Shown here: positions 4,632-11,232 of the stretch, piece by piece | Layout: the number at the start of each line of letters is the position of its first letter | How positions within the stretch are numbered: the stretch's first letter is position 1 | DNA from: an uncultured Bacilli bacterium | Lineage (GTDB): Bacteria > Bacillota_I > Bacilli_A > RF39 > UBA660 | DNA: 13,854 nt | NCBI GenBank assembly: GCA_934098385.1 | Contig: CAKOOJ010000014.1 | Location: 1-13,854, forward strand | Reading direction: 5' to 3' | Translations under genes and position numbers: made by a program | The notes under the pieces: model-generated | The model's input: the letters and a program-made list of their open reading frames with translations, nothing else | Databases searched by the model: none | What the model was told of the DNA's origin: nothing

Positions 4632-4721
4632 ATGAAGTTTTATTCATATATTATAAAAATATTGGATAGAATAATTATTATATTTTTTATTAAAATCTTA
4701 TATAGTTTTATTAAAGACTAA
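4632..4721 (+). CDS. spoVM: SpoVM-like amphipathic membrane peptide (29 aa)
   Basis: A 29-codon ORF with a strong SD, AAGGGAG (4617-4623), 8 nt before the ATG. The peptide starts MKFY and ends SFIKD. B. subtilis SpoVM, 26 residues as I recall it, starts MKFY and ends SFRKD. Between these ends the peptide is rich in Ile and Phe with spaced Lys, Asp and Arg, compatible with a membrane-surface helix. SpoVM recognises the curved forespore outer membrane and recruits the SpoIVA coat base. The central Pro and Gly-Gly of SpoVM are missing, and the helix is more hydrophobic. Its place among spoVA and spoIVB, behind a Spo0A-box promoter, supports a sporulation role. Identification from two short end motifs is suggestive, not certain. 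Confidence 0.6.
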   Translation: MKFYSYIIKILDRIIIIFFIKILYSFIKD

Positions 4722-4749
4722 TTTATGGGGGTTTTGGTAAATAAAAAAA

Positions 4750-4827
4750 GACATAGTACTTAGAAAGTACAAATGTCACAAACCGAAAGGTAGGACATTT
4801 AATAGTAAATGTTCTCCTTAAATTAAG
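4750..4827 (+). ncRNA. Compact structured RNA candidate before spoIVB
   Basis: Three adjacent hairpins are visible. Hairpin A is 4750-4777 (GACAT and GTACTT arms with AAGTAC and ATGTC, AGA loop). Hairpin B is 4782-4791 (ACC-GAAA-GGT, a GNRA tetraloop). Hairpin C is 4792-4815 (10 bp with one G-T, loop ATAG). A weak CTTAA-A-TTAAG follows. The right arm of A (AAATGTC, 4771-4777) also pairs perfectly with the left arm of C (GACATTT, 4794-4800) around hairpin B, giving a mutually exclusive fold. No known riboswitch class is recognised. It could be the 5' leader of spoIVB or a separate small RNA. A GGGGG tract (4727-4731) precedes it. The strand is assumed from context. Confidence 0.45.
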
Positions 4828-4873
4828 TTTAGCATTCTGGTAATGATGTGTCAATATAAAATAAATTATTTTT

Positions 4874-4918
4874 TTGGAATAAATTGGTTTAGTAAATATA
4901 TTATAAATTAGCATAATA
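4874..4918 (+). promoter_or_regulatory. Possible spoIVB promoters
   Basis: TTGGAA (4874-4879), 17 nt, TATATT (4897-4902) is a sigma-A-like pair with four and five consensus bases. CATAATA (4912-4918) repeats the exact forespore-type -10 found before spoVAC and would start RNA at the spoIVB SD (GGTGG, 4924-4928), but no good -35 lies 17-18 nt upstream. spoIVB is forespore-expressed in B. subtilis, so the second is biologically attractive but incomplete. Confidence 0.35.
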
Positions 4919-4932
4919 ATAATGGTGGTAAT

Positions 4933-5898
4933 ATGAAGAAAAAATTAATAATATTAATAACACTTTTACTATTTCCATTACAAGTTTTTGCGTATTCTGA
5001 TTATATAATACCGGGAGGAAATAATATTGGTATTGAAGTACAAAATAACGGGATAATAATAATTGGTTTTTATAAGATAAATAATAAATATAATATTAAT
5101 GATTTAAAAATTGGAGATGTTATAACTAAAATAAATAATAAATCAGTATATACAGTAAATGAAATGATAAATCAAATAGAAAATAATGTAAAAGATAATA
5201 AAATCGATATTACTATTAAGCGTAATAATGTAGATAAAAATATTAATTTTGATTTAATAAATGATAATGGTATATATAAGACTGGATTATATGTTAAAGA
5301 TAGTATAAGTGGTATTGGAACACTTACTTATATAGATCCAACAACTAAAATATATGGTGCATTGGGTCATGAAATAATAGAAGGAAATAGTATGAGAAGT
5401 GTTGAAGTAAAAAGTGGCACTATATTTGAAAGTTTGGTTACTAGTATAGATAGAAGTAGTGTAGGAAATGCCGGAACTAAGAATGCTAAATTTTATTCAA
5501 ATAATATATATGGTAATATTAATAAAAATACAATTTCTGGTATATATGGTAAGTATACAGATGAAATAGATGAAAATAAAAAGATGGAAGTAGGTAAACC
5601 TAATGAATTAAAATTAGGTAAGGCAATTATATACACTGTAGTAGATAAAGAAAAAGTTGAAGAATTTGAAATAAATATTACTAAAATAAATGATAAATCA
5701 AATATAAAAAATATATCGTTTGAAGTGACAGATGCTAGTTTATTAGATATAAGTGGTGGTATAGTGCAAGGCATGAGTGGTAGTCCGATAATACAAAATA
5801 ATAAAATATTTGGCGCTGTTACTCATGTTATAGTAAATAATCCAACAACTGGTTATGGTATATTTATAACGACGATGTTAGAAGAAGGAGAAAGATAG
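4933..5898 (+). CDS. spoIVB: SpoIVB serine peptidase (S55 family)
   Basis: The N-terminus (residues 1-20) is a signal-anchor: KKK then a hydrophobic stretch ending FAYS. IPGGNNIGIEV (26-36) begins the PDZ domain, with LKIGDVITKINNKSV (58-72) as its core. The SpoIVB peptidase domain shows GIGTLTYIDP (127-136), YGALGHEI with His146, Asp267 in EVTDASL, and GGIVQGMSGSPIIQ with Ser282. The spacing Asp267-Ser282 equals that of the B. subtilis pair D363-S378. SpoIVB is secreted from the forespore and cleaves SpoIVFA, starting sigma-K activation. It is shorter than B. subtilis SpoIVB (321 against about 426), the loss being N-terminal. Context is consistent: sporulation genes upstream, its own terminator downstream. 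Confidence 0.95.
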   Translation: MKKKLIILITLLLFPLQVFAYSDYIIPGGNNIGIEVQNNGIIIIGFYKINNKYNINDLKIGDVITKINNKSVYTVNEMINQIENNVKDNKIDITIKRNNVDKNINFDLINDNGIYKTGLYVKDSISGIGTLTYIDPTTKIYGALGHEIIEGNSMRSVEVKSGTIFESLVTSIDRSSVGNAGTKNAKFYSNNIYGNINKNTISGIYGKYTDEIDENKKMEVGKPNELKLGKAIIYTVVDKEKVEEFEINITKINDKSNIKNISFEVTDASLLDISGGIVQGMSGSPIIQNNKIFGAVTHVIVNNPTTGYGIFITTMLEEGER

Positions 5899-5916
5899 TC
5901 TTTTTCTTCTTTTTTT
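5882..5916 (+). terminator. Intrinsic terminator of spoIVB
   Basis: The purine-rich end of the gene (5882-5895, G5888 bulged) pairs with 5899-5911 across the stop codon loop (TAG), and a T-run continues to 5916. The left arm is coding sequence for the last residues. Confidence 0.75.
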
Positions 5917-5917
5917 C

Positions 5918-5946
5918 TTGATAAAACTTATATTTTATCTTATAAT
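5918..5946 (+). promoter_or_regulatory. Strong sigma-A promoter for the tail-anchored pair
   Basis: TTGATA (5918-5923), 17-nt spacer, TATAAT (5941-5946): five of six and six of six consensus bases. It follows the spoIVB terminator at once, so the next two genes are probably vegetatively expressed and independent of the sporulation genes. Confidence 0.75.
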
Positions 5947-5965
5947 TTTTATAGTAGGTGATAGT

Positions 5966-6694
5966 ATGGACATTCCAAAGATAAAAAGAGATATAACTAA
6001 CACAACAATAACTAATAAACAAGAAATAATAGATTTTATTAACTCTTATGATAATATTGATGAATTAAGAATTTATTTAAAATTAATAGAAGAACAAAAT
6101 AAAGTAGATAAGAGTGAAGTAAAACCAATTATTGAGGTAGTGAAAAATAGAATTAATAGCGTAACAAATAAGTATAATGAATATGATAATATAAAACAAG
6201 ATTTTGATAAATTAAATGAATTTTATGATAATAATACTGATTTTATATTAAGTTGTATGAGAAATGTTAATAAGAATAATTTAGATAGTAGAAATATAAA
6301 TATAGTAGTAGATTTTTTGAAGTTTTGTTTGGAAAAAGAACAAAATGGATATCAAAATTCACTTAAAGTACAAAATTTATTTAATGATTATTTAAATTAT
6401 TATAGTAATAATAAATATAAATTTAGTGATAATATTAGATTAGTATTAGATGAAATAATATTAAAAAAAGAAGATATTTTAAATAGTATTGATAATACTG
6501 CAATGGATTTTAAAGAAGATGATTATTTATCAAGGACACAAGTACTTAGACTATCACCAAATAAAAATAATGGATATAATCTAACAGAAGATGATTTATT
6601 GTTAAATTCAAAGGCATTTGTTGCAACAACAATAATATTAGAGGCATCACTTGCAATTGCATTAATAATTGCATTAATAATAGTATTTAAATAG
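5966..6694 (+). CDS. Tail-anchored helical protein of unknown function (242 aa)
   Basis: No known family is recognised. The protein is Asn/Asp/Lys-rich and predominantly helical. Residues 16-66 form an N-terminal helical segment, 80-175 a second helical segment, and 218-241 a single hydrophobic span at the extreme C-terminus followed by only FK, which fits tail anchoring with the bulk in the cytoplasm. There is no signal peptide. The ATG at 5966 is chosen over upstream in-frame codons because AGGTGAT (5956-5962) precedes it. The next gene shares both ends of the architecture: DNIDEL near 29-34 against SVDELN, and NDYLNYYSNNKYKFSDNIR near 140-158 against a similar tyrosine-rich segment. The two are likely diverged duplicates in one operon. 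Confidence 0.7.
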   Translation: MDIPKIKRDITNTTITNKQEIIDFINSYDNIDELRIYLKLIEEQNKVDKSEVKPIIEVVKNRINSVTNKYNEYDNIKQDFDKLNEFYDNNTDFILSCMRNVNKNNLDSRNINIVVDFLKFCLEKEQNGYQNSLKVQNLFNDYLNYYSNNKYKFSDNIRLVLDEIILKKEDILNSIDNTAMDFKEDDYLSRTQVLRLSPNKNNGYNLTEDDLLLNSKAFVATTIILEASLAIALIIALIIVFK

Positions 6695-6702
6695 GTGATA
6701 TA

Positions 6703-7962
6703 ATGAATAACGATAATTTAAGAATAAATTTTTTAAGAAAAAATAAAGATACTATAATAAATTACTATAGTAAAACAAATAGTGTAGATGAATTAAATGG
6801 AGTATTAAATAATTTGAATAATACGTCACTTAATATTAAAGAGATTGAAGAAATAAAAGAAGCTATAGTAAATAGAATGAATGAATTAAATGTAAAATCA
6901 TTAAAAGATGTATTGGAAGAAGCAAAAAATAAAAACAGTAATATAAAAGATATTAATATAGTAGAAACAAGAAAAGAAATAAATAATAAAGATTATTATG
7001 GATTTAGAAATAATATAAATTATTTGAGAGTTTATAAAGATGGAGAAAATAAGTTATTCGAAATACCTAATAATTATGTTGATAAAGTTAAAGAAATATT
7101 AGAATTAAACCAAAATATTACTATTAAAGATTTATTAGAAAAGATAAAACCTTATACAGAAGAATTAAATGTAGTTGACATGGATTATAAAACTAATCTA
7201 GATAAAGAGGTAGTTACTAGGGAAATAAATAATATACAAGATGCTAAAACAAAACAGAAATTTCTAAATGATATAGCAAGTGTATTGAAGGAAAGAATAG
7301 AGATAAATAAATATATAAGTGAAAAAGGTTTAGAAAAGGAAACATTGAAATATAGTATTAATTCTAGTGGTGAAAGAATATACTATGTTGGTGATAATAT
7401 TATTAAGTTTTTAGATAATGAAACTAATATGTATGTATTAACACCACCAAACAATGATTTTGTTTCTAGTAATAAAAAAGAACAAGAAGAAAAAGAGTTC
7501 GAAAAAGAAACAAAAGATAAAGAAAATGAAGAAGAGAAAATTAATGAAATACCAAATAGTTTAGATGAATTAAATACAGAGTTTTATATAAATGCAATAA
7601 ATTTTGGCATGGATAAAATATATAAAAGTGAATCTTTAAATAAATATGAAGAAAAATTAATAGAGATATTTTTGTATTTATGTGTAAATACTAAAGAAAA
7701 TGATATTCCAATAAATTTATATGAAATATATAATACTTATTTTGAGTATTTATATAATTATAATGATTATTATAATGATAATATAAGAAATATGTTTCAA
7801 GATAAAATTGAATTTATGAAAGAAGAAAAGAAGAAAAAAAGCAATGAAAAACAATTAGTATTAGAAAATAATGATAAATTTGGTTTTGCTGATATAACAC
7901 TTATAGTTTGTTTAGGTATAGTAGTAATTATAATAATATTGTTTATTTTACTTGTAAAATAG
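6703..7962 (+). CDS. Tail-anchored protein, longer paralogue of the preceding gene (419 aa)
   Basis: No known family is recognised. The order is: an N-terminal helical segment (10-64) like that of the upstream neighbour; a middle region (about 90-250) with strand-like patches NYLRVYKDGENKLFEIPN (106-123) and GERIYYVGDNIIKFLDNE (223-240) that the neighbour lacks; a strongly charged linker (257-282, mostly Glu and Lys); a second shared helical region (286-375) with NTYFEYLYNYNDYYNDNIR (344-362); and a C-terminal membrane span (395-418) ending VK. It thus looks like the shorter protein with a domain inserted. It starts 8 nt after its neighbour's stop with SD AGGTGAT (6694-6700). Function is unknown; a membrane-attached cytoplasmic scaffold is only one possibility. 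Confidence 0.7.
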   Translation: MNNDNLRINFLRKNKDTIINYYSKTNSVDELNGVLNNLNNTSLNIKEIEEIKEAIVNRMNELNVKSLKDVLEEAKNKNSNIKDINIVETRKEINNKDYYGFRNNINYLRVYKDGENKLFEIPNNYVDKVKEILELNQNITIKDLLEKIKPYTEELNVVDMDYKTNLDKEVVTREINNIQDAKTKQKFLNDIASVLKERIEINKYISEKGLEKETLKYSINSSGERIYYVGDNIIKFLDNETNMYVLTPPNNDFVSSNKKEQEEKEFEKETKDKENEEEKINEIPNSLDELNTEFYINAINFGMDKIYKSESLNKYEEKLIEIFLYLCVNTKENDIPINLYEIYNTYFEYLYNYNDYYNDNIRNMFQDKIEFMKEEKKKKSNEKQLVLENNDKFGFADITLIVCLGIVVIIIILFILLVK

Positions 7963-7980
7963 TAAAAAAGTTAATATAAT
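7952..7980 (+). promoter_or_regulatory. Sigma-A promoter for frr
   Basis: TTGTAA (7952-7957), 17-nt spacer, TATAAT (7975-7980, perfect). The -35 lies in the last codons of the upstream gene. Initiation near 7987 leaves a very short leader before the AAGGAGA SD (7994-8000). Confidence 0.6.
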
Positions 7981-8004
7981 AAATTAAAAAAAGAAGGAGA
8001 ATTT

Positions 8005-8544
8005 ATGGATATTTTAGAAAATACTGAATTAAAAATGATAGAAGCTGTAGAAAATCTTGAGAATAGATTAACTAGTATAAGAGCTGGTAGAGCTAATCCT
8101 GGTATGGTAAGTGGAATAAATGTTGAAGCTTATGGAGTAATAAATCCTATAAATACACTTGCTAATATAACTGTTCATGATGGAAAACAATTGTTTATAA
8201 AACCATTTGATAGAGGAAATTTAAAAAATATAGAAAAAGCAATTAATGAATCTAATTTAGGAATAAATCCTACTAATAATGGAGAAACGATAATATTAAC
8301 AGTTCCTGATTTAACAGAAGAAACAAGAAGAGATTATGTAAAACAAGCTAAGAATATGGCAGAAGAGGGAAAGATACAATTAAGAAATATAAGACAAGAT
8401 GCTAATAATCATATTAAATCAAGTGAATTTACAGAAGATGAAAAGGATAGTTTAACTAAAGAAGTTCAAGAACTTATAAATAAATATAATAAAAAAGTTG
8501 AAGAAATTTTTAATAATAAAGAAAAAGAATTAATGTCAATATAA
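8005..8544 (+). CDS. frr: Ribosome recycling factor
   Basis: At 179 residues it is near the usual 185. Hallmarks include the N-terminal helix ending RAGRANPGM (26-34), YGVINPINTLANI (43-55), PDLTEETRRDYVKQAK (101-116) and QLRNIRQDANNHIK (125-138), where Arg127 and Arg130 correspond to the conserved Arg pair of domain I. RRF works with EF-G to split post-termination ribosomes. SD AAGGAGA lies 4 nt before the ATG. In most Bacilli frr follows rpsB-tsf-pyrH; here it is separate, with its own promoter and terminator, between unknown membrane proteins and ireB. Confidence 0.95.
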   Translation: MDILENTELKMIEAVENLENRLTSIRAGRANPGMVSGINVEAYGVINPINTLANITVHDGKQLFIKPFDRGNLKNIEKAINESNLGINPTNNGETIILTVPDLTEETRRDYVKQAKNMAEEGKIQLRNIRQDANNHIKSSEFTEDEKDSLTKEVQELINKYNKKVEEIFNNKEKELMSI

Positions 8545-8557
8545 AATTCTTTTTTTT
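8522..8557 (+). terminator. Intrinsic terminator of frr
   Basis: AAAAAGAATT (8522-8531) pairs with AATTCTTTTT (8545-8554) around a 13-nt loop that contains the stop codon. The T-run continues to 8557. Confidence 0.65.
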
Positions 8558-8558
8558 C

Positions 8559-8592
8559 TTGAGAAAGTGTAATAATAATGATAAAATATAAT
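8559..8592 (+). promoter_or_regulatory. Promoter of the ireB-to-trhP run
   Basis: TTGAGA (8559-8564) and TAAAAT (8582-8587) are 17 nt apart, each one base from consensus by position. A perfect TATAAT overlaps at 8587-8592 but would be 22 nt from this -35. It follows the frr terminator directly and heads a tightly packed gene run. Confidence 0.6.
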
Positions 8593-8609
8593 TGTCTGGG
8601 AGTGATAAT

Positions 8610-8858
8610 ATGGATAATACAAATTTATTTAAAATTAGTGATATTAATAATGCTTTAGTAAGCAGTACTATAGTAGATGTATATAATAGTCTTAATGAAA
8701 GAGGTTATAATGCTAATAGTCAAATTATTGGTTATTTGATAACTGGAGATCCTGGTTATATAACTAGTTTTCAAGGAGCTAGAAATAAAATAACTAGTAT
8801 TGATAGAGAAAAAATATTAGAAACTGTATTAGAATATTATGTAAAAAATAACTCATGA
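8610..8858 (+). CDS. ireB: IreB family regulatory phosphoprotein (YrzL, formerly DUF965)
   Basis: The 82-residue protein has the family core VYNSLNERGYNANSQIIGYLITGDPGYITSF-like region at 24-55 (with Gly-Asp-Pro), then ARNKI and a final YYVKNN. In Enterococcus faecalis IreB is phosphorylated by the PASTA kinase IreK on Thr4 and Thr7 and influences cephalosporin resistance. Here Thr4 is kept (MDNT) but position 7 is Phe. The ATG at 8610 is used because GGGAGTGAT (8598-8606) stands before it; an in-frame TTG at 8592 has none. It overlaps ruvX by 4 nt (ATGA). The pairing ireB-ruvX, usually after alaS, is conserved in Firmicutes; alaS is not in front here. Confidence 0.92.
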   Translation: MDNTNLFKISDINNALVSSTIVDVYNSLNERGYNANSQIIGYLITGDPGYITSFQGARNKITSIDREKILETVLEYYVKNNS

Positions 8859-9268
8859 AATATTTAGGTTTAGATTTAGGTACAAAAACTTTAGGATTAG
8901 CAATGAGTGATAAATTAGGTATATTATCTAGTCCATATAAAGTTTTAAGATATGATGATATTAATAATTTAATAGATGAATTATTAGATATTATAAAAAA
9001 AGAAGAAATAGATGAATTAGTATTAGGACTTCCTAAGAACATGAATAACTCACTGGGATATGCTAGTGAAAGAAGTTTGAATTTTAAAAAATTATTAGAA
9101 GAAAAATGTGATAAAAAAATACATTTAATAGATGAAAGATTAAGTACAGTTGAAGCAGAAAAACATTTAATAAGTACTGATACATCTAGAATGAAAAGGA
9201 AAAAAATAATTGACGCTTATGCAGCAAGTATTATATTAGAAATATATTTAAATAAAAGAAGGGATTAG
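8855..9268 (+). CDS. ruvX: Putative pre-16S rRNA nuclease / Holliday junction resolvase-like YqgF
   Basis: Family motifs: LGLDLGTKTLGLAMSD (4-19, Asp7 catalytic), VLGLPKNMN (56-64), LIDERLSTVEAE (91-102, Glu94) and DAYAASIILE (120-129, Asp120). These give the RNase H-like acidic triad. YqgF in E. coli is needed for 16S rRNA 5' end maturation, and the fold resembles RuvC. Length 137 is standard. The start overlaps the ireB stop, implying coupled translation. It is followed within 4 nt by the DUF1292 gene, as in B. subtilis yrrK-yrzB. Confidence 0.94.
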   Translation: MKYLGLDLGTKTLGLAMSDKLGILSSPYKVLRYDDINNLIDELLDIIKKEEIDELVLGLPKNMNNSLGYASERSLNFKKLLEEKCDKKIHLIDERLSTVEAEKHLISTDTSRMKRKKIIDAYAASIILEIYLNKRRD

Positions 9269-9272
9269 CATT

Positions 9273-9542
9273 ATGATACAAGATGGAAAAATATTAATAA
9301 AAGATATAGATAATAATACACATGAGTGTGATATATTATTTACTTTTGATAGTGATGAAACTAAAAAAAGTTATATAGTATATACTGATAATACAAAAGA
9401 TGAATTAGGTAATTTAAAGGTATATGCAAATACATATGATCCATATAGTGATAGTGGAGATTTAGGAGATATAGAAACAGAAGAAGAATATAATACAATA
9501 GAGCAAATATTTGCAAGCGTAAATGGTAAGATAGAGGGATAG
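9273..9542 (+). CDS. DUF1292 protein (YrzB family)
   Basis: An 89-residue acidic protein. It shows the DUF1292 pattern: CDILFTFDSDETKKSYIVYTD near 19-39, then a short strand KVYANTYDP (49-57) and EEEYNTIEQIFASV (70-83). Its function is unknown. It is nearly always found between ruvX and mltG in low-GC Firmicutes, and that neighbourhood is exact here. The SD AGAAGGG (9257-9263) lies in the end of ruvX, 9 nt before the ATG. The stop is 1 nt before the mltG start. Confidence 0.88.
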   Translation: MIQDGKILIKDIDNNTHECDILFTFDSDETKKSYIVYTDNTKDELGNLKVYANTYDPYSDSGDLGDIETEEEYNTIEQIFASVNGKIEG

Positions 9543-9543
9543 T

Positions 9544-10608
9544 ATGAAACATAAAAGAATATTTATAACAATTTTATTGTTGATTTTAATTTTAATAACA
9601 AGTTTTACTATTATAACTATTCATTCATTATCTCCTGTAAATAAAAAAGATGAAAAAATAATAACATTTACAGTAGAAAAAGGGTGGGGTAAAAATAAAA
9701 TAATAAGTGAATTAAAAAAGAAAGATTTAATAAGAAGTGAGTTTTTTAGTAAAGTTATTGTTAAATTAAAAAATAAAGAATTATATGCAGGTACATATAA
9801 ATTAAGTAAGGATTTAAGTACTAATGAAATAATATCTATGTTGGAAGATCAAAATAATGTAGAAAATGAGAGTATAAAAATTACATTTGTAGAAGGAAAG
9901 AGATTAAGTACTTATGTAAAACAGATTAGTGATAATTTTCCTTATACTGAAGAAGAAATAAATAATAAATTATCTGATAAAGATTATTTAAATAAATTAA
10001 TGAATAAATATTCTTTTATAACTGAAGATATATTGGATGAAAAGATATATTATCCTTTGGAAGGTTATTTGTATCCTGATACTTATGAATTTAAAAAGAA
10101 TAGTACTATTGAAGAAATAATAGAAAAAATGTTAGATAATATGGAAAGTAAATTATCTAATTATAAAGATGAAATAGAATTAAGTGATTATAGTATTCAT
10201 AAGCTTTTAACTTTAGCTAGTATAGTAGAGTTAGAAGGTGTAAATTCTAAAGATAGAAGTATGGTTGCTGGAGTATTTTATAATAGACTTAAAAATGGTA
10301 TGAGTTTAGGTAGTGATGTTACAACTTATTATGCTGTTGGAAAAGACTTTTCACGTGATTTATCTCAAAAAGATTTAGATAGTTGTAATGGTTATAATAC
10401 AAGAGGTACATGTGTTAGTGGACTTCCAGTAGGGCCAATATGTAGTTCAAGTTTATCAAGTATATCTGCTGTAATAGAACCAACAGAAAGTGATTACTTA
10501 TATTTTGTGGCGGATAAAGAGAAAAATACATATTTTAGTAAAACAAGTGAAGAACATACACAAACAGTTGCAAAATTAAAAAGTGAGGGTAAGTGGTATA
10601 CTTACTAA
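9544..10608 (+). CDS. mltG: Endolytic peptidoglycan transglycosylase MltG (YceG/YrrL family)
   Basis: An N-terminal membrane anchor (about 5-29) is followed by a LysM-like segment FTVEKGWGKNKIISEL (42-57) and the YceG catalytic domain. The domain shows PLEGYLYPDTYEF (171-183), LASIVELEG (224-232, with Glu229 the likely catalytic Glu) and VAGVFYNRLKNGMSLGSDVT (241-260). MltG cuts nascent glycan strands outside the membrane. The usual YNTY..GLPPGPI appears as YNTRGTCVSGLPVGPIC (284-300), with a two-residue insertion. Cys281, Cys290 and Cys300 lie close together in this extracytoplasmic loop and could form a disulfide. The family KE after the catalytic Glu reads LE. SD GAGGGA (9534-9539) lies in the preceding gene. 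Confidence 0.95.
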   Translation: MKHKRIFITILLLILILITSFTIITIHSLSPVNKKDEKIITFTVEKGWGKNKIISELKKKDLIRSEFFSKVIVKLKNKELYAGTYKLSKDLSTNEIISMLEDQNNVENESIKITFVEGKRLSTYVKQISDNFPYTEEEINNKLSDKDYLNKLMNKYSFITEDILDEKIYYPLEGYLYPDTYEFKKNSTIEEIIEKMLDNMESKLSNYKDEIELSDYSIHKLLTLASIVELEGVNSKDRSMVAGVFYNRLKNGMSLGSDVTTYYAVGKDFSRDLSQKDLDSCNGYNTRGTCVSGLPVGPICSSSLSSISAVIEPTESDYLYFVADKEKNTYFSKTSEEHTQTVAKLKSEGKWYTY

Positions 10609-10623
10609 AAGGGTGGTAGTAAA

Positions 10624-11232
10624 ATGAAAGAATTAATATTAGAAATGGAACATTATGCTAGTACAAATAACGTTCCAATAATTGAATTAGATGCAATTAA
10701 ATTTATAATGAAATATATAAAATTAAATCAAGTTAAATCTATTTTAGAAATTGGTACTGCAATAGGATATAGTGCAATACTTATGGCAAATGCAAATAGT
10801 TTTTGTGAAATAACTACAATTGAAAGAGATGAAAAAAGATATAAAGAAGCTGTTAAAAACGTCAATAAAAGTGGATTAGATAAAAGAATAGAATTAGTAT
10901 ATAATGATGCAATGGAAGTTAATTTAACAAATTGTAAATATGATTTAATATTTATAGATGCAGCGAAAGGACAATATATTAAATACTTTGAGAAATTCTG
11001 TAATTACTTAAATCCGGGAGGAGTAATTATAACTGATAATCTTAAATTTCATGGACTTGTTAAAAATAAAGATTTAATAAAATCTAAAAACGTTAGAGGA
11101 ATAGTAAATAAAATAGAAAAATATATTGAATTCTTAAAAGAAAATGATGAATACATTACAAAATTTTATGATATTGGAGATGGCTTATCAGTAAGCTTTA
11201 GAAAAAATGAAAAAAGAAAAGATACTATGTAA
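10624..11232 (+). CDS. trmR: tRNA 5-hydroxyuridine methyltransferase TrmR (YrrM)
   Basis: This class I SAM-dependent O-methyltransferase has 202 residues. SAM-binding motif I is ILEIGTAIGYSAI (40-52), the acidic motif ITTIERD is at 63-69, and the metal-site segments are FIDAAKGQY (110-118, Asp112) and ITDNLKFHG (136-144, Asp138 and Asn139). TrmR in B. subtilis methylates ho5U34 of tRNA to mo5U. The next two genes encode U32 proteins of the type that make the ho5U substrate, which fixes the assignment over a generic catechol-type methyltransferase. SD GGGTGGT (10611-10617). The ORF overlaps the next gene by 26 nt. Confidence 0.88.
   Translation: MKELILEMEHYASTNNVPIIELDAIKFIMKYIKLNQVKSILEIGTAIGYSAILMANANSFCEITTIERDEKRYKEAVKNVNKSGLDKRIELVYNDAMEVNLTNCKYDLIFIDAAKGQYIKYFEKFCNYLNPGGVIITDNLKFHGLVKNKDLIKSKNVRGIVNKIEKYIEFLKENDEYITKFYDIGDGLSVSFRKNEKRKDTM

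Noticed and set aside
4723..4914. 63-codon reverse-strand frame across the intergenic region before spoIVB
   Set aside because: No SD precedes its start, its composition is that of random AT-rich DNA, and the region is better explained by three strong hairpins.
5493..5774. 93-codon reverse-strand frame inside spoIVB
   Set aside because: It lies entirely opposite a well-supported gene and has no recognisable motif; a shadow frame.
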